Assembly: GCA_949739085.1 (NCBI GenBank)
Contig: CATIYU010000166.1
Span: 1-12,863 of the forward strand
Direction: 5' to 3'
DNA from: an uncultured Eubacteriales bacterium
GTDB lineage: Bacteria > Bacillota_A > Clostridia > Oscillospirales > Oscillospiraceae
Length of the DNA stretch: 12,863 bases
In this document: positions 1 to 5,321 of the stretch, piece after piece
Layout of the letters: the number at the start of each line of letters is the position of its first letter
Numbering within the stretch: the first letter of the stretch is position 1
The notes under the pieces: generated by a model
The model's input: the letters and a program-made list of their open reading frames with translations, nothing else
Database searches by the model: none
What the model was told of the DNA's origin: nothing
Position numbers and translations under genes: made by a program

Positions 1-510
1 CATGGTGGCGATTGCCTCCACCACCCGGATCTGCCGCTCCGGCGGCAGCTGTTCGATAACCCCGGCGGCCTTGTCCGGGTCCACATAGCTGAGGACCAGG
101 GCCATGGTCTGGGGCCGCTCGCTCTGAAGGGCGGAGAAGAGGCTCTTGACCTCCGCTTTGTTGAGGAACGCGAACTCCCGGTTCTTCAGGGACTTGGTCA
201 CCTTCTCCAGCAGGCTGATTGCCGCCTGCTGGCCGAACGCCTTCTCCAGGACGGTCTTGGCGTACTCCAGGCCGCCCTCTGTGACCGCCTTGTTGGTCAT
301 GCACGCCTGATAGAACTCCGTCAGCACCGCCTCGGTGACCTCGGCGTCCAGCATACCCAGCCGGGCCACCTCCAGGGTGAGGGCCTCCAGGTCCTCCGGC
401 TCCATGAACTGGTAGAGCAGGGACGCCTTATCCGCCCCTAGGGACACGATAACCGCCGCCGCCTTCTGGGCGTAGGAAAGATCCGCCTTCGCGGTTGCCG
501 TCTCAGCCAT
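1..510 (-). CDS. fliG: Flagellar motor switch protein FliG, N-terminal 170 residues (partial)
   Basis: FliG sits on the cytoplasmic face of the MS ring, binds the FliF C-terminus through its N-terminal domain, and passes torque from the stator to the rotor through its C-terminal domain. The frame is open from the ATG at 508-510 to the left edge. It reads MAETATAKADLSYAQKAAAV, then the typical 'VIVSLGADKASLLYQFMEPEDLE' style start of FliG_N; a segment around residues 148-165 (DPDKAAGVIEQLPPERQ) matches the FliG middle-domain entry. The start overlaps the last 8 bases of fliF and is preceded by a GGGGAGGA ribosome site inside fliF, so translational coupling is likely. Gene order after fliF is as expected. 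The middle end and the torque-generating C-terminal domain are outside the window (families are usually about 330-340 residues). Confidence 0.95.
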   Translation of the reverse strand, partial: MAETATAKADLSYAQKAAAVIVSLGADKASLLYQFMEPEDLEALTLEVARLGMLDAEVTEAVLTEFYQACMTNKAVTEGGLEYAKTVLEKAFGQQAAISLLEKVTKSLKNREFAFLNKAEVKSLFSALQSERPQTMALVLSYVDPDKAAGVIEQLPPERQIRVVEAIATM

Positions 511-2167
511 TGTCGTCCTCCCCTCTCAGCCAAGCCTTGACCATCTGAGCCGCAATTTCCGGGTTGTTCTGGGCGAACTGCCGGACCATCTTGCGCAGCT
601 CCATGCTCTTCTCTGTGTTGATATCCATAATATCCGCGCCCGTAACCGGAGCTTCGCCGGGTGCGCCAGGTGCGCCGGGAATCACGATGTCGTCGGGCAG
701 AGGCTCGCCGTCGGGCCCGATCAGGCCCAGCTGAGCGTCGATCGCCGCCTGCTCCTCCGCCTTCTTCTCCCTCCGCCGCTTCCGGACGTTGAGGATCACG
801 ATGAGCATAATCAGGATCACCAGCAAGATCGCGCCGGCAATAACCATCAGCGGGATCATCTCCTGAGTGAGCACAATACCGTCGGGATTGATCTCCGTGG
901 GCTGCTCATAGAAGGGCGCGATCAGCACGGACACCCGGCTGGCCGGGTCGTCGCCGCCGATGCCTGCCCCAGTGGCCACGTGGCGGGCCAGGTCCATCTC
1001 ACCGGTAGACGCGCCGTTGGGGCTGTTGGCGTTGATGGTAACGGCGACCTTCACGTCCACCACAGTTCCCGCCACTACTTCTATCTGCTCCGTGGTCTTG
1101 TTGATCTTCGCGTCATAGTTCCGGTACCATTCTCCAAGGGTACCGTCGTCCGCCGCCTGGAGGAGGTCCTCCATATAGGTGGGGATATCAAGATCGGAGT
1201 TGGTGGTGGTGCCGGGAATGCCGCCCACGGTCTCCACGCCGTCTCCGCTGACAATACCAAGGATGGTGTCGGTGCCAATGAGGCCGCTGTTCTCAGCAGA
1301 CCCCTCCGGCTGGCTGAACTCCTCCGACTCCACTACCCGCCGGTTCACGTCCACGGTGCAGGTGACCTCCACCCGCACGTTATTGGGCCCGTAGATGGGG
1401 CTGAGGAGCGCCACAACCGACGTGCGGAGCTTGTTGGAGTAGTACTCCTCCAGCGCCAGCTTCATCTGGCTGTTGTCCGCCAGGTTGGCCACCGAGTCGG
1501 CAGTATATGTATTGCCGATGGTGTCGCCAATGCTCACATCGTCCAGGGCCAGGTCCCGGACGCTGTGGCTGACTATGTTGCGAATCGTTGCGGCCTGCTC
1601 GGGAGTAAGGGTAAAACCCTCCATCATGACGAGGGTGACGGACGCCTTGCTCTGGGTCTGCACATCCTCCAGCACATAGGTCTGCTCCTGTCCCGGGGTG
1701 ATGTTGACATAGGCTTCCTTCACGCCGGGGAAAGTGCGGATGATGGCCCCCAGCCTCTCCTGTAGGGCGATCTGCAAATTCGTGTTCCGCTCGGAGTTGG
1801 TGGTGGTCAGGCCCGATTTCTCAAAGTATGTGTCATAGAGGTAGCCGTCCTTGGGGTAGCCCGCCTGCACCAGCCTGGCCACCATTACATCCTGCTGGTC
1901 CGCCCGGACGTAGATGGTGTCCCCCTCCAGACGGTAGTCCGTAAAGCCGTTCTCCTGCAAGTAGTCCATAATGGCGCTGGCCTCGGTACTGGAGAGGCTG
2001 GTAAAAAGCGTCGCATACTCCTGATGGCTGGAAAGGACCACCAGCGCCGCAATGATGGCTATAACGGCCACCACGGCAGCGCACAATATAATGCGCATCT
2101 TTGTGCTCATATTTTTGAAGAAGGCCTTGACCTGTTCCCAAAGCTCCTTCAGCTTCGTCGTATTCAC
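503..2167 (-). CDS. fliF: Flagellar MS-ring protein FliF
   Basis: FliF forms the membrane-embedded MS ring, the first structure built in the basal body and the housing for the flagellar type III export gate. The 554-residue product has the family architecture: a cytoplasmic N-terminus, a first membrane helix at about residues 26-46, a periplasm-side ring-building region (about 50-435, including the 'ERNTNLQIALQERLGAIIRT' stretch), a second membrane helix at about 438-461, a basic stop-transfer (VRKRRREKK), a linker rich in Gly/Ala/Pro at about 497-506, and a C-terminal amphipathic tail (about 520-548) of the kind that binds FliG. The start is GTG at 2165-2167, supported by GGAGGG seven bases upstream; no nearby ATG has a comparable site. 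Length is normal. It overlaps fliG by 8 bases and follows fliE after 52 bases. Confidence 0.96.
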   Translation of the reverse strand: MNTTKLKELWEQVKAFFKNMSTKMRIILCAAVVAVIAIIAALVVLSSHQEYATLFTSLSSTEASAIMDYLQENGFTDYRLEGDTIYVRADQQDVMVARLVQAGYPKDGYLYDTYFEKSGLTTTNSERNTNLQIALQERLGAIIRTFPGVKEAYVNITPGQEQTYVLEDVQTQSKASVTLVMMEGFTLTPEQAATIRNIVSHSVRDLALDDVSIGDTIGNTYTADSVANLADNSQMKLALEEYYSNKLRTSVVALLSPIYGPNNVRVEVTCTVDVNRRVVESEEFSQPEGSAENSGLIGTDTILGIVSGDGVETVGGIPGTTTNSDLDIPTYMEDLLQAADDGTLGEWYRNYDAKINKTTEQIEVVAGTVVDVKVAVTINANSPNGASTGEMDLARHVATGAGIGGDDPASRVSVLIAPFYEQPTEINPDGIVLTQEMIPLMVIAGAILLVILIMLIVILNVRKRRREKKAEEQAAIDAQLGLIGPDGEPLPDDIVIPGAPGAPGEAPVTGADIMDINTEKSMELRKMVRQFAQNNPEIAAQMVKAWLRGEDDNG

Positions 2168-2219
2168 GCAGAATCCCTCCAGCCTCTCATCTCAAATGGC
2201 GTATCCACCCTCACGGCTC

Positions 2220-2531
2220 TTACACGCTCATGCGGCTGAGCTCACTGTAGGCGTCCAGCGCCTTCTGCCGCATCTGGGCGAGAAGCGACACGGCAGTATT
2301 AGCCTTGTAGAGCTCCAGGCTCAGCTGGGCGGGATTATCCAGCTGGCCTGTAGCCAACTGGTACTCCGCCTTGGCCACCACGTCCTCCGCGTTGCGCACG
2401 TTCTCAATGGCGGACCGGAAGACGTCGGCAAAGAGGGAGCCGCCGGACGCCTTTACAGGCTCCGGAGTCTGAATCTTGCTGGCCGGGAACGATTCCCACA
2501 GGGGCTGGACCGGCTGAAAATTGGCATTCAT
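2220..2531 (-). CDS. fliE: Flagellar hook-basal body complex protein FliE
   Basis: FliE is a small rod-associated protein joining the MS ring to the proximal rod. The 103-residue product has the usual FliE shape: a variable proline-containing N-terminus (about 1-30), a helix beginning near FADVFRSAIENV (34-45), and a C-terminal helix QMRQKALDAYSELSRMSV that matches the conserved FliE end (normally VQAYQEIMRMQI-like). The ATG at 2529-2531 is preceded by AGGAGG at good spacing. It lies between flgC and fliF, as in most Gram-positive flagellar operons. No signal peptide is present, which fits export through the flagellar type III system. Confidence 0.93.
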   Translation of the reverse strand: MNANFQPVQPLWESFPASKIQTPEPVKASGGSLFADVFRSAIENVRNAEDVVAKAEYQLATGQLDNPAQLSLELYKANTAVSLLAQMRQKALDAYSELSRMSV

Positions 2532-2656
2532 GGGCAGAATCCTCCTACATTTCCATAAAAATCCGGGGCTGCGCTATTTTCCCCATAACACGGCGAACAG
2601 GGTCAGCCTAATCAAACAGCATGTCCATTGATTCGCTGACCCATATGATTCACACT
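2532..2656 (-). other. flgC-fliE spacer with a strong hairpin (2600-2642)
   Basis: This 125-base spacer is the longest gap inside the flgB-fliG operon. It carries a two-part inverted repeat: an 8-bp outer arm GGGTCAGC (2600-2607) pairs with GCTGACCC (2635-2642), and an inner 6-bp arm AATCAA (2610-2615) pairs with TTGATT (2628-2633), with a 12-base loop. No U-run follows on either strand, so it is not a standard terminator. It could be an mRNA processing or stabilising element, or a protein-binding site. I see no gene with a ribosome site in the spacer. Confidence 0.6.
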
Positions 2657-3145
2657 TTACCGCCCGATCTCCAGACCTGCGGAGATGACGTTTTTCAGGA
2701 TATTAAACGCCGTTACGTCGGCGTTGTAGGCCTGGCTGGCCGCCATGCCGTCGGTGACCTCCTTCACCAAGTCCACATTGGGCAGTTCCACGTAGCCCTC
2801 CTCGTTGGCGTCCGGGTCCGTGGGGTCGTACTTCAGCTTAAAATCGGAGTCGTCCTCGATAATCCCCGCCACCTTCACGCCAGCCGTGCGGCCGTAGCGG
2901 ATATTGCTGGGCATCCGAATCCGGTCGTCGTTGACGATAGAGGAGGCGGCGGCCAAAGCGTCCCGGAAGGTGTTGCGGCCGGTCTCCGCCTGAAAGACCA
3001 CGCATTTGCGCCGGTAGGCGCCGCCCTCGCCGTCCTGCGTACGGGTGGTGTTGATGTTGGTAATGTTCTCGCTGATCACATCCAGCCGCAGGTGCTGGGC
3101 CGTAATCCCGGAACCGATGATATTGATAGAACTGAGAAAAGCCAT
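2657..3145 (-). CDS. flgC: Flagellar basal-body rod protein FlgC
   Basis: FlgC is a proximal rod subunit exported by the flagellar type III apparatus. The 162-residue product begins MAFLSSINIIGSGITAQHLR and continues into the 'VISENITNINTTRT' form of the rod-protein signature (consensus ANxxT around residues 27-34). It ends SQAYNADVTAFNILKNVISAGLEIGR, the conserved C-terminal coiled-coil half that packs with the N-terminal helix. It is a little longer than the usual 135-150 residues; the extra length lies in the middle (about 85-115, acidic). The ATG at 3143-3145 has AGGAGG eight bases upstream. It follows flgB by 33 bases. Confidence 0.95.
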   Translation of the reverse strand: MAFLSSINIIGSGITAQHLRLDVISENITNINTTRTQDGEGGAYRRKCVVFQAETGRNTFRDALAAASSIVNDDRIRMPSNIRYGRTAGVKVAGIIEDDSDFKLKYDPTDPDANEEGYVELPNVDLVKEVTDGMAASQAYNADVTAFNILKNVISAGLEIGR

Positions 3146-3178
3146 AAATTACCTCCTGTCTCCTGCCGCCCGGGTCAC

Positions 3179-3571
3179 TTACTGGCCGCGGATAGCGGTC
3201 AGCAGCCGGCTCATGTCGCTGTTCAGCGCGCGATATACATGCTGCAATTGGAAGGAATTGCGGACCATCTCAATCTGCTGCTCCGCCATGTTGACGCCGT
3301 TGCCGTCCATCCGGGCGGTCTCGTCGTCCGCTGTATGGACCACCGGCGAAGCCGCGTTCAGGGCAGTCCGCATAGACGCCACCGGCGTCTCGCCTATGTT
3401 GGCCATCCGCAGGCTGGTGCGCAGAGCCTCTTCAAACGTGACATACTTCGCCTTATAGCCGGGTGTGTCCCCGTTGACGATATTGTCCAGCATCGCGGTC
3501 TGCTTGGCCCAGCCGAACTGCATGGAGCGCTCCAGCATGATCTGGGTATTGGAAGAGATAAAGTCGAGCAT
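3179..3571 (-). CDS. flgB: Flagellar basal-body rod protein FlgB
   Basis: FlgB is a proximal rod subunit and normally the first gene of this operon. The product is 130 residues from the ATG at 3569-3571 (MLDFISSNTQIMLERSM...). It contains the rod-protein signature as DNIVNGDTPGYKAKYVTFEE (about residues 29-48), matching the family ANxxTPxYKxxxxxFE pattern, and a C-terminal helix (VRNSFQLQHVYRALNSDMSR). The frame is open upstream to a TTG at 3587-3589. I prefer the ATG because GGAGGG at 3579-3584 is seven bases ahead of it and the family N-terminus begins there. The gene lies about 38 bases downstream of the predicted start point of the proximal promoter. Confidence 0.95.
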   Translation of the reverse strand: MLDFISSNTQIMLERSMQFGWAKQTAMLDNIVNGDTPGYKAKYVTFEEALRTSLRMANIGETPVASMRTALNAASPVVHTADDETARMDGNGVNMAEQQIEMVRNSFQLQHVYRALNSDMSRLLTAIRGQ

Positions 3572-3578
3572 AAGCAAG

Positions 3579-3584
3579 CCCTCC
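3579..3584 (-). promoter_or_regulatory. Ribosome binding site that fixes the flgB start
   Basis: GGAGGG on the minus strand lies seven bases before the ATG at 3571. It falls inside the reading frame if the upstream TTG (3589) is used, which argues for the ATG as the real start. Confidence 0.75.
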
Positions 3585-3615
3585 GTCAAGCCGGAAGGAA
3601 CGCGCCACTCTATTT

Positions 3616-3643
3616 ATGATAGCACGCCTCCCGAAAAAATCAA
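3616..3643 (-). promoter_or_regulatory. Proximal sigma-A type promoter for the flgB operon
   Basis: On the minus strand, -35 TTGATT (3638-3643) is separated by 16 bases from -10 TATCAT (3616-3621), and the -10 is preceded by TGC, an extended -10 element. The start point would be near 3609, giving a leader of about 38 bases before the flgB ATG. It follows the csrA terminator, so flgB can be transcribed independently of flgM-csrA. The elements are seen in the sequence; activity is inferred. Confidence 0.55.
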
Positions 3644-3709
3644 GTTGTTTTTTTCCGCTGGTTGTCTTATTTATGAAATCTTTATACGTGCGGATAATAT
3701 CCTTTCGTC

Positions 3710-3738
3710 ATTATAATACATTTTTCGCATATGCGCAA
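3710..3738 (-). promoter_or_regulatory. Distal candidate promoter for the flgB operon
   Basis: A perfect -10 TATAAT (3710-3715, minus strand) lies 17 bases from TTGCGC (3733-3738), which keeps only the TTG of the -35 consensus. A 10-bp palindrome, CGCATATGCG (3726-3735), overlaps the -35 and the spacer and could be an operator. With a weak -35, this promoter may depend on an activator bound upstream. It would give a leader of about 130 bases before flgB. Confidence 0.4.
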
Positions 3739-3815
3739 GACAAAAGTCGAAAATTGTCAATCTTGTACATTTTCATTTGTTTACACGGGACACTTTTTGA
3801 CAACACGCAAGTTTA

Positions 3816-3824
3816 TTCGACAAA
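3816..3824 (-). promoter_or_regulatory. Candidate Spo0A box (TTTGTCGAA)
   Basis: The minus strand reads TTTGTCGAA, identical to the 0A-box consensus TTTGTCRAA of the sporulation and stationary-phase regulator Spo0A. A one-mismatch copy, GTTGTCAAA, is at 3796-3804 (minus), and a weaker plus-strand copy, ATTGTCAAT, is at 3753-3761. They lie upstream of the two candidate flgB promoters. The sequence match is seen; binding is inference, since a 9-mer in AT-rich DNA can occur by chance. Confidence 0.35.
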
Positions 3825-3876
3825 AGGTGACAGAATCTCCATTTTTTGACGGTTTCCAGCGCTTTTTCATCGCATG

Positions 3877-3914
3877 AAAAACACCCACAGGCTATATATG
3901 CTGCCTGTGGGCGT
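3877..3914 (-). terminator. Intrinsic terminator after csrA
   Basis: A 12-bp stem with one G-U wobble (3903-3914 with 3881-3892; core GCCCACAGGC / GCCTGTGGGT) and a 10-base loop is followed on the minus strand by five U residues. It begins 20 bases past the csrA stop. It separates the flgM-csrA transcript from the flgB operon. On the plus strand the trailing sequence is only weakly T-rich. Confidence 0.85.
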
Positions 3915-3933
3915 TCTATTCCAATTTCTGCAT

Positions 3934-4182
3934 TTATTCCATTTTCTGACCGCCGGCCCCGCCGTCCAGGAACACATCCAGCAGGGTCAGGGGCGGCACT
4001 TCCTCGTCCGCCGCTTCGCGGTTGGCCTCCGCCGCAGTGCGGAGCTCGCTGCGGAGAATGGGTACGCTCTTGGGGGCCTGGATGGCTAGCCGCACCCGGC
4101 CCGCCTCCACGGAGAGGACCGAAATCTCAATCTCCTCCCCAATCAGCACCGACTCTCCCGCCTTGCGCTGGAGAATCAGCAT
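3934..4182 (-). CDS. csrA: Carbon storage/translational regulator CsrA
   Basis: CsrA is a small dimeric RNA-binding protein that blocks ribosome access at GGA-containing sites; in Bacillus-type motility its main target is the flagellin (hag) mRNA. The 82-residue product starts MLILQRKAGESVLIGEEIEI and carries the conserved core LSVEAGRVRLAIQAPKSVPI followed by Arg44, the residue important for RNA contact, in LRSEL. It extends about 20 residues past the 61-residue E. coli protein, as CsrA proteins that are controlled by FliW tend to do; the tail is acidic then hydrophobic (EEVPPLTLLDVFLDGG). Its ATG overlaps the fliW stop by 7 bases (ATGCTGA), so the repressor and its antagonist are translationally coupled. 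No flagellin gene is in the window. Confidence 0.97.
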   Translation of the reverse strand: MLILQRKAGESVLIGEEIEISVLSVEAGRVRLAIQAPKSVPILRSELRTAAEANREAADEEVPPLTLLDVFLDGGAGGQKME

Positions 4183-4634
4183 ACCTGTTCCTCCCCCTTT
4201 TTACGCGAAAATTCCGATAGAAGGTGGTGCATCTGATACTCCTCCGTGTCCAGGATCACCTGCACCGCCTGCCGGGTCCGGTCGTTGATCGCCACCGGAC
4301 AACGCAGATTCACCGTGCTGCCGGCCACCGGGTTCCGGGCCACGCACAGAGCGTAAAAGCATAAGTCCTCGCTGCGCTCCACCCCCAGCTCCTCCAACTC
4401 CTCCTGGGAGAGGACCGGGGCGTAGTCCGGCTTTAAAAAAAAGGGATTTACCGCCACGAAAGCCAGGGCCGGCGTGGCCACGCTCTGGAAGCACAGCAGG
4501 CTCCCGGAGCTGCCTTCAAAGGGGAGCAGGAAAAACCGCTTCTCCTCCTCAAAGCCGAAGAGCCCCCTGGGAAAGTGGAGGATCTCCTCCTCCGGGCAGT
4601 CCAGCTGGCCGAAATACTTGGTTTGCAACAGCAC
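4176..4634 (-). CDS. fliW: Flagellar assembly factor FliW (CsrA antagonist)
   Basis: FliW binds CsrA and relieves its repression of flagellin translation; free flagellin in turn sequesters FliW, so the three proteins form a partner switch. The 152-residue product has the family landmarks: an opening beta strand (LLQTKYFGQLD), the conserved ILHFPRGLFGFEEEKRFFLLPF motif near residues 18-39, FQSVATPALAFVAVNPFF (49-66), and NLRCPVAINDRTRQAVQVIL (108-127) near the end. The start is GTG at 4632-4634 with GGAGG seven bases upstream. The upstream ribosome site lies just past the yviE stop, and the stop overlaps csrA. Length is typical (about 140-155). Confidence 0.96.
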   Translation of the reverse strand: MLLQTKYFGQLDCPEEEILHFPRGLFGFEEEKRFFLLPFEGSSGSLLCFQSVATPALAFVAVNPFFLKPDYAPVLSQEELEELGVERSEDLCFYALCVARNPVAGSTVNLRCPVAINDRTRQAVQVILDTEEYQMHHLLSEFSRKKGEEQVC

Positions 4635-4648
4635 GATTTAACCTCCAG

Positions 4649-5257
4649 TCAGGCTCTCACATCCACGGGCTCGTAGTTGGGGTCCGCAGACGGCGGTACG
4701 TAGATGGGGCCGCCAATATACTTGATGATGACCTCCGGCTTCTGGGTCACCGTGAACTCAATGTCACCAGGGGTAAATTCAAAACCGCCCTTATTGATCT
4801 TCCAGTCGAAATTCAGCTTATCCATCTCGTACCGGATGTTCATTTCGCCGGGGTCCCAGGTGATCTCCGGGCCCACCTTGGGGATAAAGTCCATCCCCAC
4901 GCCCAGCTTCACGTCTTTCATGGCCGTCTGCTGGGCAATCTGGGTGATGACCTCCTCCCCCCACTTGGTCTTCATCATCATCTGACCCTGGTCCACATAG
5001 GTGGCGGTGGCCTCATAGGCGGCCTGCTGGCCCTTCTGGGCGTCCTGCTCCAGGCGGCGGGCCAGGGTGGGCGTCACGGAGTTGCGGGCCTCGTAGGTAT
5101 CAATATTGATCCGGGTGGACCGGCTCTTAATGCTCAAGCCGCCCTGGTCCCGGGTGACCTCCATTTCGGCGGTCCCCCGGGCGTACTCCAGCTTCGCATT
5201 GGTGGTCTTCATCTCAATTTGGATTGGGACAGTTGTAATTTCAATCAGCGGTTTCAT
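4649..5257 (-). CDS. yviE: DUF6470 (YviE-like) protein of the flagellar operon
   Basis: This 202-residue protein occupies the position of Bacillus subtilis yviE, between flgL and fliW, and has the features of that family: a short beta-strand start (PLIEITTVPIQIEMKTTNAK), the segment STRINIDTYEARNSVTPTLA (47-66), an Ala/Gln-rich helical stretch with many small residues (about 69-115), and a beta-rich C-terminal half ending in IKYIGGPIYVPP. No signal peptide, membrane helix or catalytic motif is visible. The function of the family is not established; the context suggests a role in flagellar export or FliW/CsrA-linked control. The ATG at 5255-5257 has a purine-rich site (AAGGGAG) somewhat far upstream. 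Identification rests on sequence resemblance and synteny together. Confidence 0.8.
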   Translation of the reverse strand: MKPLIEITTVPIQIEMKTTNAKLEYARGTAEMEVTRDQGGLSIKSRSTRINIDTYEARNSVTPTLARRLEQDAQKGQQAAYEATATYVDQGQMMMKTKWGEEVITQIAQQTAMKDVKLGVGMDFIPKVGPEITWDPGEMNIRYEMDKLNFDWKINKGGFEFTPGDIEFTVTQKPEVIIKYIGGPIYVPPSADPNYEPVDVRA

Positions 5258-5321
5258 TGTGTGAGTGCGCTCCCTTCATTCCATATTTTCACGGGCGTCC
5301 ATGCCCTATACACACAATTTA

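Larger units (their letters stand above)
3590..3876. promoter_or_regulatory. AT-rich intergenic control region upstream of flgB
   Basis: No convincing gene is present between flgB and the csrA terminator. The base composition is far more AT-rich than the flanking genes. It holds two candidate minus-strand promoters, an 11-bp palindrome GGATAATATCC at 3692-3702, a 10-bp palindrome CGCATATGCG at 3726-3735, a set of TTTGTCGAA-like sequences between 3743 and 3824, and a perfect inverted repeat TTTTTCAT (3863-3870) / ATGAAAAA (3874-3881) abutting the csrA terminator. A 21-codon frame on the minus strand (from the ATG near 3776) has no ribosome site and is not called. Confidence 0.6.

Noticed and set aside
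3143..3165. CsrA binding site overlapping the flgC ribosome site (ACAGGAGG), also seen before flgL
   Set aside because: The match to the CsrA consensus is no better than any strong Shine-Dalgarno sequence, and no second site or presenting hairpin is seen.
3572..3589. TTG start six codons upstream for flgB
   Set aside because: The Shine-Dalgarno GGAGGG lies between the TTG and the ATG, and the FlgB family N-terminus begins at the ATG.
3616..3849. Small plus-strand frame in the AT-rich region upstream of flgB
   Set aside because: No ribosome site, hydrophobic random-looking translation, and it crosses the likely minus-strand promoters.
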